Shown in pieces: positions 19,531 through 29,942 of a DNA stretch of 64,000 bases. Origin of the DNA: Saccharomyces uvarum (taxonomy: Eukaryota > Ascomycota > Saccharomycetes > Saccharomycetales > Saccharomycetaceae); assembly GCA_947243795.1 (NCBI GenBank), contig OX365931.1:434001-498000 (forward strand), in the 5' to 3' direction. Numbering within the stretch: position 1 is the stretch's first letter; each line of letters begins with the position of its first letter. The position numbers and the translations under genes are program-made. The notes under the pieces were generated by a model, which searched no databases, was not told where the DNA came from, and saw only the letters and a list, made by a program, of their open reading frames with translations.

Positions 19531-20009
19531 AAGTAGGTTCAGTACAATTGCGACTTGCGCCTGATTTATTTTGTTCCTAATATATTTGTTTCCTTTACAG
19601 CGTGCATATACTTTATATACTGTAAAGAAAAAGCTGCTCCCTAATAAAATATAAAACAACTTATATAGCATTGTGAAATAACACATATACATAGATATAA
19701 AAGGATTAGAGAGTTTAAAAATGGTATGGCAATGCCAAAAATGAACAGAGGGTCTCATAAATGCAGATGTCCTGGATTCATTAATCTCATCGCGTGACGC
19801 CGGGTAATGGCACATTGCTCGATTTTTATCTCCATGTTTTCGCCCTTTATGTTTTTGTTTTTCCAGCTACTCCTTTATTATTACTAACATGGATTGAACA
19901 TTATGGAATTTTTGACGTAATAAAGGAGAGCTGATTCTGGGAAATATCACCTGAGCTCGCAAGAAAGCTGAAAGAAGCCTAGAACAGGTGAGATAAGATA
20001 ATTTTAACG
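19531..20009. other. YRB1-RCR2 intergenic region
   Basis: About 480 bp contain the YRB1 3' end and the RCR2 promoter. No gene or named element was seen. A minus-strand ORF reading into YRB1 is a shadow. Confidence 0.5.
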
Positions 20010-20642
20010 ATGATTTTACAGGAGCAGATCGACCTTCTCATACACAAAAGAGCGGATAATAATAATGGCGATGGCGGAACCATTATAGAAGATGATCCAT
20101 TCGGTTCTTCCTCGTGGAAATGGGGAAGATGGATTTTTTTCATTTTTTTCGTTGTTGCTATTGTTATACTCTTATTTTCAACTGCAAAAGTAAATAGGAG
20201 AAGACGGATCATGGGTCAGGCTCCCATTAGAGGAACTGCTTGGTTGACCCCGCCCACCTATAGGCAATCCGAGAGAGATTACAATGGCACACAGCGTTGT
20301 GTTGAGGACTACGTCCCAGAGTACACAGAAACAGCGAATGAAAATGATTTGGGGTTTTATGATGAACGCGGGGAGTTTCACCCTAACGGTAAAACTGAAT
20401 ATTTACCGCCGCCGCCTTTATCGGAAGACCGAGCTGATTCAACAGACAAAGATTTACAGCGCCCAAAAGCTGCTGTAGTACGAGTGCCCAGTGAAACTGA
20501 ATTTGATTTGAACTTGATGCGACCTACTATGAACAATTTCGGTAATAATCGAAATAGCCGCATCGGGCAGAATTCTCCAATAATTGAATCGTCTTCCTCT
20601 GACGTTGATGGTACACCTGGAAGACCTAAAGCAACCAAGTGA
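20010..20642 (+). CDS. RCR2: Vacuolar/endosomal sorting protein Rcr2
   Basis: Rcr2 is a small single-pass membrane protein at endosomes and the vacuole. It is a paralogue of Rcr1 and takes part in plasma-membrane protein sorting and Congo red resistance through the ubiquitin ligase Rsp5. The 210 residues match S. cerevisiae. A short acidic lumenal N-terminus, a transmembrane helix at about 41-58 (WIFFIFFVVAIVILLFST), a basic stop-transfer (NRRRR), and a cytoplasmic tail are visible. The tail holds PY-type motifs PPTY at 81-84 and PPPPL, the likely Rsp5 WW-domain contacts. Confidence 0.95.
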   Translation: MILQEQIDLLIHKRADNNNGDGGTIIEDDPFGSSSWKWGRWIFFIFFVVAIVILLFSTAKVNRRRRIMGQAPIRGTAWLTPPTYRQSERDYNGTQRCVEDYVPEYTETANENDLGFYDERGEFHPNGKTEYLPPPPLSEDRADSTDKDLQRPKAAVVRVPSETEFDLNLMRPTMNNFGNNRNSRIGQNSPIIESSSSDVDGTPGRPKATK

Positions 20643-21148
20643 TTCTTTTCACGACCACATAAATTATCGTATAGAAATTGGACATTATGAAGGGTCAAGC
20701 AAATATATGGTACAATTTTTTATCTGCCCTTCATTGATTATCAATAACAGGACGTAGCTTTTCTCAGGAAATACAATCACCTAAAATACCATTTAATTTA
20801 AAGTTTGCGAGTTAATTGTGGCGCTGTAGGAAACAGCCTTTGAAACGTTTCCAACATGTAAACATCTCAAAATTCGAGCCGCAAGAAAACCATGCAATAT
20901 TCTATATGAACAACGATGCCCCAATTGGCATATATACGTATATACTGATTAATATATTCTTTTTATTTTGTACCCCCGCCTTCCATTTTTCCATTATTCT
21001 CATAACCATCTCTATGTTTACTATTTTCGGTTTTTTCTCGCTGAATTAAGTAAAAAAAAAATGATTAACAAGTTTTGTTAATTAGTCCATCTTTGAAGTT
21101 CACATTCAAATCTAGGCCTTTATCAAGAAATATTTTGACAGTTCACAT
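20643..21148. other. RCR2-RAD57 intergenic region
   Basis: About 505 bp contain the RAD57 promoter. Plus-strand ORFs of 60-77 codons here lack conserved features that I recognise. Confidence 0.5.
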
Positions 21149-22495
21149 ATGGATCTTTACGATGAATTGCCAGAAAGTAAGCTCCTTTGTGACGAAGAAT
21201 ATCTGTATCTTTTGGATGCAGTTCAACAGAACAATGTCTGTGTTGTGGATTTTCTAACGCTTACACCAAAGGAATTAGCAAGGCTAGTACAGAGGTCAAT
21301 AAATGAAGTTTTCAGATTTCAGCAATTGCTTGTTCATGAGTATAATGAAAGGTACCTAGGTATTTGTGAAAATAGCTCAATCAGTGCAGATGAAGGTCCA
21401 AAGTGTTTTTCAACCGCTGATGTAGCGATAGATGAATTGTTAGGTGGAGGAATCTACACGCATGGTATTACAGAAATATTTGGAGAGAGCTCTACCGGTA
21501 AATCTCAACTACTAATGCAGTTGGCGCTAAGTGTCCAGCTCTCTGAAGCTACTGGAGGTCAAGGCGGAAAATGTGTATACATAACCACAGAAGGTGATTT
21601 ACCCACCCAGAGACTGGAAAGTATGCTATCCTCTAGGCCGGATTTTGAGAAACTAGGCATTTCACAATCCAAAATCTTTACGGTTAGTTGTAACGATTTA
21701 ATAAACCAAGAACATATCATTAATGTTCAATTACCGATCTTATTGGAAAGATCTAAAGGCTCAATAAAACTGGTTATAATAGATTCAATATCTCACCACT
21801 TGAGGGTGGAGCTTCAAAATAAATCTTTCAGAGAATCCCAGGATAACAAAAACTACTTAGACAAAATGGCAGAAAAGCTTCAAACCTTGGCCCATGATTA
21901 TTCATTAGCTGTCGTAGTGGCTAACCAAGTTGGAGATAAACCACTAGGAAATAGTCTGGTACCGCATAAGGCGTATGTAACTGACTATGACTACCAGCTA
22001 GGTTGGTTAGTAGGTTGGAAAAACTCCACTATTCTTTACCGGCAGATGAATTCACTGCTGGGAGCAAATGCCAACAACGATGAAATACTTTCAGACGATG
22101 AAGATTACATGTTAATCGAGAGAGTACTAAAAGGCGTAGATAGCCGAGCTTATAAATATTCTTCTCAAAAGAAAGATTCGATCAAAACTGAAAAGAAATC
22201 TTTCGAACAACTCCCACTGGGCTTTATGAACCAACAAAAGAAAAAACGAAAATTCGACTATCGTGTCCCTAATTTAGGTCTGACTTGGTCTAATCATGTA
22301 TCAACACGAATATTACTTCAAAAATCATTCAAGGCTTCAACAATAATTCAGAGAGGCGAAGCCCACCTTTATACGGGAAATGACCCAGAAAATTTTTGGC
22401 AAGTTAGAAGGACAATGAAAGTGGTATACTCGACATTCGTTAAACCTGGGCAAACGGCATACCAAATTACTAAAAGAGGAATAGAAACAGTTTAA
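21149..22495 (+). CDS. RAD57: Rad51 paralogue Rad57
   Basis: Rad57 forms a heterodimer with Rad55 that stabilises Rad51 filaments during recombinational repair in the nucleus. It has 448 residues from the first in-frame ATG; a stop lies a short way upstream in frame, so a longer N-terminus is not possible here, whereas the S. cerevisiae protein is about 12 residues longer. The RecA core begins after a helical N-terminal domain. Walker A is GESSTGKS at 112-119 and Walker B is IKLVIIDSISHHLR. The C-terminal part (FDYRVPNLGLTWSNHVSTRI) matches Rad57. The segment between the core and that motif is variable and Lys-rich. Confidence 0.97.
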   Translation: MDLYDELPESKLLCDEEYLYLLDAVQQNNVCVVDFLTLTPKELARLVQRSINEVFRFQQLLVHEYNERYLGICENSSISADEGPKCFSTADVAIDELLGGGIYTHGITEIFGESSTGKSQLLMQLALSVQLSEATGGQGGKCVYITTEGDLPTQRLESMLSSRPDFEKLGISQSKIFTVSCNDLINQEHIINVQLPILLERSKGSIKLVIIDSISHHLRVELQNKSFRESQDNKNYLDKMAEKLQTLAHDYSLAVVVANQVGDKPLGNSLVPHKAYVTDYDYQLGWLVGWKNSTILYRQMNSLLGANANNDEILSDDEDYMLIERVLKGVDSRAYKYSSQKKDSIKTEKKSFEQLPLGFMNQQKKKRKFDYRVPNLGLTWSNHVSTRILLQKSFKASTIIQRGEAHLYTGNDPENFWQVRRTMKVVYSTFVKPGQTAYQITKRGIETV

Positions 22496-22797
22496 TTGAG
22501 GACTATATTATTGATATGAAAGGTTGTTGTTTATTCTGTATCTATAAATTGTTAAAACTACTGTAATTGTATACAAAAATCATAATCCTTATATGCGCAT
22601 AATCACAGTACATCCGGTTTTGTTTTAAATAATTAATTAGTACCCTAATGTCAATGAGATATAAAATTGAAGTCAAGAAAAGAGGGTATTTTGACAAAAA
22701 GAAACTTCATAGTATTTGAAATAATAAGATTGTTTGTAAGGGTTATGAAAGTAAGATAAAGATGAAAAGGAAATCAGAAAAGTAATAATATAAAGAA
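22496..22797. other. Convergent RAD57-MAF1 gap
   Basis: About 300 bp of A/T-rich 3' flank are shared by two converging genes. Nothing else was seen. Confidence 0.5.
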
Positions 22798-24084
22798 CTA
22801 GTGAAGGGGCCCTTCATGATCTGATTTGTCGTCTATTACATTCTCGTCATAAGTGAAATCATATTCTCCTTCATATTCATTTGAACCATCATCTATTATA
22901 AGTTTGCCCTGAAGTTCCTTGACAGAAGTATCTTCTACTTCGCTTGTATTCGAATTCAAACGCGAGCAAATTAAATAGAGATAAGCAACTCTTTTTCTTT
23001 TCTTGTTATAAAGGAAACCTATTAGGTTCCAAAGATAACCGGGTTCATCTTCTAAGAAGGAGTTTGAAGGCGAATATTGGAAAAGAACACAATCTGAAAG
23101 GGTCATATGTGAATTAATAACTTCCCAAATCCATTCTTCTGGTTGCCTGCCAAGAGAATACAAAGTGTTTTCAAATTTGGAAATAAATGTCTTCAATGAT
23201 GTTTTGACGAAATCAGTTGGTTCTACCGACGAAAAATCATGATCAGGATAAGAGGCATTCAGGATGGCAATCAAGTAAGCGAATATTTTCCTGCTCGACG
23301 GTTCATTTATAGGACCAAATGGACCCAAACTCAGGTTGCTTGGTCGTTCGTTTATTGAAGATTTTCTTCTTTTGTTAACATTATTGGTGGTTGAACCGGC
23401 ATTGTTGCAATTATAATTTGACGATTTACCACTTTTAAAACTGCTGATACTACTACTACTTCTTCTTCTCATTTTCTCATGATTTTTGGAAGATGAGTCT
23501 AGAGAAGATGAGCTAATAGAACCAGAGTCATAATTCGACACTAATTCTTTCAAATTTTGGTCGTTTAACTTGGCACTTTTGAAAAAAGTTGTTGGAGGAT
23601 TATTATTAGCTCCGGGGTGGTTATTGTTACTACCGCTGCTGCTGTTGCTGATATTATTGTTGTTTGTATTATTATTGTACTCACTGATGGATATCCTCCT
23701 CTTTTGTTCCCAGAAGGAGCTGCTATCTCTTCTATTCGGGTAAAGCGGTGATGAACTAGGTGGTTGGTTTGGTTGGGTTGGTTCGGGGGCTGCTAGTTGT
23801 TGTTGAAGGGAAGCATTGTAGTTTTCGTTCTCCTGTAAAATGGTGTCCAAATGCTGGTCGATTGTTCTGTAGAGTTTTCTGTCGGATGCAACCGCCTTCG
23901 TTGTGAAAATATCGCAACTACCAACGATTTTACAATCGTTTGTCTCAAAATTGAGAGTTTGGTTCACTCTCTCGATATCTAGCTCGTCAATAAACTAAGG
24001 AGAAAAAACGAAGGGATTCGGATATGAGGTTAGTATCTTGCGAACAGTTGTAGATGGAAGTGCTGGTGAACAACATACTTTCAT
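22798..24084 (-). CDS. MAF1: RNA polymerase III repressor Maf1 (two exons)
   Basis: Maf1 is the global negative regulator of RNA polymerase III. It is dephosphorylated and moved to the nucleus under stress and TORC1 or PKA inhibition. Exon 1 is just ATGAAA (24079-24084) and exon 2 is 22798-23994, starting TTTATTGACGAG, for 400 residues ([19 protein letters not shown]). The conserved blocks A (about 1-45), B and C ([19 protein letters not shown] to [18 protein letters not shown]) are intact. A Ser/Asn-rich mobile linker carries PKA-type sites such as RRRSSSS, RRDSS and KRRKSS. Without the intron the second exon would appear to begin at an internal GTG. Confidence 0.96.
23995..24078 (-). other. 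MAF1 intron, 84 nt
   Basis: On the minus strand the 5' splice site GTATGT follows ATGAAA. The branch point TACTAAC and 3' splice site CCTTAG follow in order, all consensus for Saccharomyces. The intron sits after codon 2, the same place as in S. cerevisiae MAF1. Confidence 0.96.
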
Positions 24085-24560
24085 TATCGTAGTCTTTTGA
24101 GGGAGAATGAATTGGTTTGAAGCGTCGCGTTGGCGTGGCTAATCTTAAGTGAACGTGGTGAAGTTTTTCTGAGAATTCTTGGTAGGTAGAACTATGTTTT
24201 CCTTATTCGCATTGCTAAATAAATAAACGTACGTAACATATCTATGCGTTATATAGCTGACAGCACGTTCTTCCAAAGTAGAGTTATCTTGTTTTTTTCC
24301 TCTTGATAGATTAGATGGACAACGCGGTTTTGCTGCTGGCGAAACGAGGCACCCCTGATTGACCGGCAGCGCGTGGACTTTCGGTTGCAACGAAGTCAAC
24401 GACACATTATAACGTAATGTCTGTAATATTAATACGACTTAGATGTAACGTTAAGAGAAGTGTACGCTTTAAAAATGATATATAACGTTACATAAAGAAA
24501 GGGTGAAAAAAAATTGTATTATATTTTTCTTTTTTTTTTTTCTCTCCGTTATTAGTATTA
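24085..24560. promoter_or_regulatory. MAF1 promoter / SOK1 3' region
   Basis: About 475 bp lie upstream of MAF1 and downstream of SOK1, both on the minus strand. T-rich runs occur near the SOK1 stop. No named element was recognised. Confidence 0.5.
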
Positions 24561-27284
24561 TTATATTCCCTTTTTATTAACTTTGTCTCCTAACATTTCA
24601 ATATAATGAGGACCAAAGACGGACCAATGAAGATTTATTAATGCATATAAATGGCGGTAGACGTTATCGAATTCATCCAGTTCCGTTGCTGCGAATAAAC
24701 CCCTGGATGCAGCCGTATTACTACTAGGTGCGGTGGTAGAGGATTTAGAAGGAGACATTAAGGAGGGGCTGATTTTGACGCTAGCATCCGTAGTGGTAGT
24801 CGGATGGTTTGAGCCATTCACGTTGCCATTATTTGTATTGTAAAGGTAGACAAAATCTTGTTTAACGCGTCCATCGATGGTGCATTCGGATTTGCTGGAA
24901 ATAGAATCCTCCAACGATTTGAATACTCTATTCTCTAGTACACCATAAACTTCACTTAGTGGCTGAGTTTGTTTAGATAGCCATGATTTAGCAAATGTGA
25001 TTTTGGCGTTGTCCAATGAAGGTAATTGAGTTCTTGTGGACTTTTCATAGTCACCGATGTTGTTGTTGTTGCCATTGTTGTTGTTATTGTTGTTGTTGTC
25101 ATACTCTTTGTGAAGATCATCGATAATTTTACAAAGATGAACAGCTATAGACATTGTATTCTTAGTCCATCTACAATTACCATGTTCATCTGTTATGATA
25201 CTAATGATTTCGGTTTTCAACCTTTTAGTCGTGTATGTATGAATGACGTATTCCTTTGTGGCTTTATTCATTGAAGTATCGTTCGCCACTAATTGTTGAA
25301 ATAGCAATCGGCAAACCAAAATGCAAACAATTTGACGAATGTCCGCGCGCAAAAGGATTAATCTTGCATGATCAAACGAAAGTGGAGTTGGGTAGTCTCT
25401 GACCATTTTTCTACATGATAATAGGTTGATTATACTTCTAATGCAAATTTTGTAAACGTCCGGGATAGTGACGAGATTAGGATTATTAATAAGGCCCATG
25501 GAAACGTTTTCGTTGAATTTCTTATCAAACCAAAGTAACGAAGTATTTAAATTGACTCTTTTTGAGGCTATAAGAGTGTTGAAATACTGTTTTTCAAATT
25601 CCACAGCGTTACTCAATAAAGCTGGCCTTAGTATTCTTATTTGATGATTGGCGATATCTAGTTTCATTGTTTCCAAGATTTGGAAGACCAATCTTAAACC
25701 TTCTATTAATCTAGTTAAAGAGGAATCTCTTTCAGCTTCTTTGAATTTGTTGCTCATCTTGTCTACCCACGGATCTCTCATCGGGGCACAATGATGCTTG
25801 AATAAATCAGCTAACCAACCTGACAAGTTTGACATTATCAGCGAGCCCTTTAGTAGTTCTTGAATGTTCAATTCCGTGTCCAAAACATTATTTATCATCG
25901 GAGATTCTTTTTGTGGGACTATGGTTAGTAGTACATCCCTTAGAGTATCAAAAAGTTGGACCAGTCTTGACCTATTGTATTGGAAGATTTCAGGTTTCTT
26001 AGAATAAACGTAGATTTCATTTTGAACGTCATTCCAGTAGATATCAGCCAATTGTCTCTTTTTATTACCTCTTTCACCATCAAGGTTTGGTCTGAATTGC
26101 AAAAGTGGGTCGAATATGATATCGTGTCTTAATTGGGGGTTTTTCAAGATTTCTTGCAAATCGATTTCCTTTAAGCCTTGTAAATTTATTGGAGGAAATG
26201 GGACCGGTGTTGGGGTAGCCTTTATGTAATTTATTCTGTCTTCCAAAGTCAATTCAAAATCTGATCTTGTATTGAAATTTGAATTTGCTATCGAATTGGC
26301 CGTGGAATCGTTGATGTTGTCATTATTAGTACTAGTACTGTTGGATATCTGTTGATTTAGAAATATTGCGCGTTTTATTGAGAGGGGGTTCGTACTAAGA
26401 GGATTGTTAGAATGCAAATAAGGTTGATGATGATTTCTGGGAAATTTTTTCTTCGATATTCCAGAAGGAGTTTGATGATTTAAAAGAATATTTTGATTAC
26501 GGTAGTATTGATTGTGAGACGATAATTTTCTTAAAGAAGAATGCAAAATCGTGGGTACAGAATGCGATCTCATTTTATTATTTGAAAAAATCCTTAAAAA
26601 ATTAGAAGCATTTCTCGCTGTTTGTTGCTGCTGCTGTTGCTGTTGCTGCGTTGCCAGTGGCTGTTGTAGCGCTGGTGCAGAAGGAGGCTGTTGTGAAGAG
26701 GGAGGTGGTGATGGAGATGGATTGTTAATATTCATATGAGCATCCTTTGGCGGTAAGGAAACAACTTTCTTATTTGCCCTCATTTCTTCGTCGTTACTAC
26801 CGCTTTTCATGAACTGACCAGTTTTTTTGTCAAATGTTTTGAAGAGAGTGTTGTCCCTATCAGTAGCAATCTCTGGATTACTACTACTAGCTGGGTTAAC
26901 ACTGCTATCACTATTAGTAGTAGTGCCCGTATTCAAAGACATGGAGGGGGTTATAACACCGGAACTTCTGGACAGCAAGTCCGACGATTGGTCCGTATAC
27001 TTTTGCATTGAGGCCCTATTAGGAATTATATTTTGAGATGACCCATCTATCGTACCGGAATCACCGGTTTTCATGTCGTTATTAAAAGCGGCGGCTTGAG
27101 TCTTGGCAATAGCGTTACCATCTGGTGAGTCTTTGGAAGGCGCCACAGAAGAAGGTTTGGATAATGACGCAGAGGGTCTCTCCTGTTTGGATTTGGCCGT
27201 AGCAGGTGAAGACGATGAGTTGGTGGAGCTGGGGGCGGGATTACTGGCCGTTGTGGGTCCTGAATGGGTCCTTGGCTGGTCCAT
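24561..27284 (-). CDS. SOK1: Sok1, TCP11-family protein
   Basis: Sok1 was defined in S. cerevisiae as a high-copy suppressor of loss of cAMP-dependent protein kinase. It belongs to the TCP11 (T-complex 11) family and its biochemical role is not settled. It has 907 residues (about 901 in S. cerevisiae). The N-terminal 340 residues are Ser/Thr/Pro/Asn/Gln-rich and disordered, with a polyQ run near 215-223. The helical TCP11 domain spans about 345-890 (from LTLEDRINYIKATPTPVPFP onward). It is interrupted by an Asn-rich insert near 725-740 and a Ser/Thr-rich insert near 810-860. Confidence 0.94.
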   Translation of the reverse strand: MDQPRTHSGPTTASNPAPSSTNSSSSPATAKSKQERPSASLSKPSSVAPSKDSPDGNAIAKTQAAAFNNDMKTGDSGTIDGSSQNIIPNRASMQKYTDQSSDLLSRSSGVITPSMSLNTGTTTNSDSSVNPASSSNPEIATDRDNTLFKTFDKKTGQFMKSGSNDEEMRANKKVVSLPPKDAHMNINNPSPSPPPSSQQPPSAPALQQPLATQQQQQQQQQTARNASNFLRIFSNNKMRSHSVPTILHSSLRKLSSHNQYYRNQNILLNHQTPSGISKKKFPRNHHQPYLHSNNPLSTNPLSIKRAIFLNQQISNSTSTNNDNINDSTANSIANSNFNTRSDFELTLEDRINYIKATPTPVPFPPINLQGLKEIDLQEILKNPQLRHDIIFDPLLQFRPNLDGERGNKKRQLADIYWNDVQNEIYVYSKKPEIFQYNRSRLVQLFDTLRDVLLTIVPQKESPMINNVLDTELNIQELLKGSLIMSNLSGWLADLFKHHCAPMRDPWVDKMSNKFKEAERDSSLTRLIEGLRLVFQILETMKLDIANHQIRILRPALLSNAVEFEKQYFNTLIASKRVNLNTSLLWFDKKFNENVSMGLINNPNLVTIPDVYKICIRSIINLLSCRKMVRDYPTPLSFDHARLILLRADIRQIVCILVCRLLFQQLVANDTSMNKATKEYVIHTYTTKRLKTEIISIITDEHGNCRWTKNTMSIAVHLCKIIDDLHKEYDNNNNNNNNGNNNNIGDYEKSTRTQLPSLDNAKITFAKSWLSKQTQPLSEVYGVLENRVFKSLEDSISSKSECTIDGRVKQDFVYLYNTNNGNVNGSNHPTTTTDASVKISPSLMSPSKSSTTAPSSNTAASRGLFAATELDEFDNVYRHLYALINLHWSVFGPHYIEMLGDKVNKKGI

Positions 27285-27873
27285 CTCTATATTGAAAAGG
27301 GGAAGTAGGATGGGAGAGGGGGGAAGGGGGGTTTACCGATTTTTAATAAGCCTTGTGTGAACGTATACGTGTGTGTGTCAATTTGCCAACGCTGAGGGAC
27401 TAATCGAAAGAAAGAAACAGAGATATAGACAGTGGAGACATTCCTTATGGCAGCTCTGATGATGATAAAACTTTTCAGACGGCAGCCCCGATCTAAAAGA
27501 GCTCACAGGGAACCGGCCAGAAAAAGAAACGAGCGGCGCCCAGTCCAGTCCGGGCGCCGCTCACCCGCACGGCAGAGGCGAATCAGCAGAGATACCGCTT
27601 AACAGGGTGAGTGCTATACATACAACTATAGATGTATCTATCAGTATACATACACCTATATATCCAGTGGGAAAGGCCTTTACAGGCAGTTGTCTTGGTG
27701 TTGCTATGGGGTTGCCATGGAAAGAAGCCTTTATTTTGGTCCGATCTTGGTCCGGGGTCTTTTCTTTTTTTGGCCGATCAAGAACCGTTCGGAAAAAGAA
27801 AGAGCAAAGAAAGAGCTTAGAAAGAGCACAAGCAGTGTGGAGCTTGGCAAAATACGCAAAATCAAGTTAAGTC
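27285..27873. promoter_or_regulatory. Divergent SOK1-TRP1 promoter region
   Basis: About 590 bp lie between divergent starts. A perfect G/C-rich inverted repeat with 11-bp arms sits at 27531-27562. A CATACA/TATACA-rich patch follows. No named site was firmly recognised. Confidence 0.5.
27531..27562. repeat. Perfect GC-rich inverted repeat (11-bp arms)
   Basis: GAGCGGCGCCC (27531-27541) and its exact inverse GGGCGCCGCTC (27552-27562) flank a 10-base spacer AGTCCAGTCC, itself a tandem AGTCC. It stands out in an A/T-rich intergenic region and could be a dimeric protein-binding site or an RNA hairpin. Confidence 0.85.
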
Positions 27874-28554
27874 ATGTCCTCTGCTGATGTCAGAAGTATT
27901 CGTCGACCGGTGGTGAAGATCTGTGGCTTGCAGAGTACAGAGGCCGCCAGGCGTGCCCTGTATTCGGACGCAGACTTGCTGGGCATCATATGCGTGCCCA
28001 ACAGGAAGAGAACTGTTGATCCGGTTGTAGCCAGGGAAATTGCAGACCTAGTAAAGAAATATAGAGCTAGCACGGGTGCTTCGAGATATCTGGTTGGTGT
28101 TTTCCGTAATCAGTCCATGGAGGACGTTTTAAATATAGTCAATGACTATGGCATCGACATCGTTCAACTCCACGGTGATGAACCGTGGCAAGAATACCAA
28201 GATTTCCTCGGGTTGCCCATTATTAAAAGGCTTGTGTTTCCTAGAGACTGTGACATACTACTGAGTACGCCTCCAGAGAAATCTCATCTATTCACTCCCC
28301 TATTTGACTCGGAGGCTGGTGGGACAGGTGAAATTTTAGATTGGAACTCCATTTCTGATTGGGTTACAAAGCAGGAAAATTCGGAATTCCTACAATTCAT
28401 GTTGGCTGGTGGGTTGATGCCTGAAAACGTTAGTGACGCGGTCAAGTTAAATGGTGTCATTGGTGTTGATGTAAGTGGTGGCGTGGAAACGGATGGCGCA
28501 AAAGATATGGACAAAATCACGAACTTTATCCAAAATGCAAAAAATATAACTTAG
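27874..28554 (+). CDS. TRP1: Phosphoribosylanthranilate isomerase Trp1
   Basis: Trp1 catalyses the third step of tryptophan synthesis, the Amadori rearrangement of N-(5-phosphoribosyl)anthranilate to CdRP, in the cytosol. It has 226 residues, a single (beta/alpha)8 barrel (S. cerevisiae 224). Visible are [12 protein letters not shown] with the catalytic Cys near the first strand, the catalytic Asp region DIVQLHGDE, and the C-terminal phosphate-binding [10 protein letters not shown] and [15 protein letters not shown]. Unlike many fungi, it is a stand-alone PRAI not fused to indole-glycerol-phosphate synthase, as in other Saccharomyces. Confidence 0.98.
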   Translation: MSSADVRSIRRPVVKICGLQSTEAARRALYSDADLLGIICVPNRKRTVDPVVAREIADLVKKYRASTGASRYLVGVFRNQSMEDVLNIVNDYGIDIVQLHGDEPWQEYQDFLGLPIIKRLVFPRDCDILLSTPPEKSHLFTPLFDSEAGGTGEILDWNSISDWVTKQENSEFLQFMLAGGLMPENVSDAVKLNGVIGVDVSGGVETDGAKDMDKITNFIQNAKNIT

Positions 28555-28692
28555 TACTATATATACATGTATGTATATGTGCTAGATAGGACCCACTCAA
28601 TTAAGTAAATTTATTTAATAAATCATTAGCATCTCAAAGGTTATGTATTTGTTTTGTTTTGAAAATATCTTATGGAACTGTAAAAGCAGAAA

Positions 28693-28703
28693 AAAACATA
28701 AAA
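28693..28703 (-). other. ARS1: Putative ARS consensus (ARS1 orthologue)
   Basis: On the minus strand TTTTATGTTTT matches the 11-bp ARS consensus WTTTAYRTTTW at all positions. It lies in a T-rich context about 140 bp downstream of TRP1, the place where ARS1 lies in S. cerevisiae. Origin activity is inferred from motif plus synteny, and I could not identify the Abf1 (B3) element with confidence. Confidence 0.55.
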
Positions 28704-29646
28704 AAAATAAAAAACAAAGAGAACAAATATATTCAAATAAAGAAGGGAAAATAGACCAAAAGTGTCCCCAGTTGGCTTAAGTCTCCAATTTAGTTTAGCT
28801 TATTTCTTGCCTTCTGCCAAGTATGAAGAGAACTTCACTGTACGGTCTAACGCCATCCGAAGACTTCGGCTGTTAGCGCTCTGCTGCAATAATGTAAGCC
28901 TGCAGCAAAAAGTACAAAGAATGACTCCTTCAGTCAAAGAGAATTTTTGAATCCTTATTGGGGAAATGACGCAGTAAAACTTCAAGGTCGTTTCTAATGA
29001 GGCCTTATGATCAATAGAAGAAAAGTTGAGTTCTGCATTGCATATTGCCTACGAAGCTTGTTTAATGTAACCCAACATTCAATACGCAAAAATAATTGTA
29101 AGATCTTTCTATACTACGTGGTAAAGTGTCGACAATGTACTCGAACTATAGCTTGTTCGATAGCGTAATCTGAAAAACATACAAACTATTTACTATACAA
29201 GAAAATATTCAACGCCATAATAGTAGCCACGCTTACGTAAGATACGTCGTGCCTTATGCAATCTGAGTCGTGTAGCCTTTATTCGACTGCTGCATTTATT
29301 GTAAGGCGGTTTTTTTTATTTTTATTTTGTATATGCCTTTTCGAATATCACTAATTAATTTTTTAAGTCTTCTTTTGAATCAGTCTTCTTTTTGCTATGA
29401 CTAGTCCTACTACCATGTCTCAATTACTGTCCTAGCCGCTTTAAACTTCCCTTGTTGGACTAAAAGTAGTTTTATAATTATAGTGGAATATGTCAAACGA
29501 ATTTTAATTTGTAAATGTGCGTTCTCCGACAGCTTCTAATCAAGTGAGAGTTTATGTCTTATACAGATGTCTAAAAAGTAGAAAGCTCTGTCACTTCACC
29601 AACGCAGCGTCCGTTCAACCGGACCCTGGAATCATACCTGACGTTT

Positions 29647-29663
29647 CGGCCCACAGTGAACCG
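29647..29663. promoter_or_regulatory. Gal4 binding site (UAS-GAL) of GAL3
   Basis: CGG-N11-CCG (CGGCCCACAGTGAACCG) is an exact Gal4 consensus about 280 bp before the GAL3 start. S. cerevisiae GAL3 also has a single UAS-GAL, which gives positive feedback on the galactose sensor. An A/T-rich TATA-like stretch follows near 29790. Confidence 0.9.
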
Positions 29664-29942
29664 AAGGTCCTTCCTCACGACTTTAGCATGCGTGAAGCCC
29701 TTAAAAAAATGCAATTACTATACTAAGCTATTATGGATCTTTTATGCAATTGATGGAATGGCAAAAACCAAAAGCAGGCATTAAGTGAAATATATATATT
29801 TGAGCATAGGACGACAACAAGTCAGACGTATTTTTTGCGATTATATTTGACATTCCAAGTATTTATACTTCTCCCATCAACATAATTGAAGAGGGAGTGT
29901 AAGGAAAAAGTAAAAAAACCGAAATAGGGCACAGCACAAAAT

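Larger units (their letters stand above)
28555..29942. other. TRP1-GAL3 intergenic region
   Basis: About 1.4 kb without a recognisable gene. It holds an ARS consensus match 140 bp after TRP1 (28693-28703) and the Gal4 site of GAL3 at 29647-29663. A plus-strand ORF of 69 codons at 29517 overlaps the Gal4 site and is probably chance. Confidence 0.6.

Noticed and set aside
29517-29726. A 69-codon ORF upstream of GAL3
   Set aside because: It overlaps the Gal4 site and has no similarity that I recognise. It is promoter sequence.
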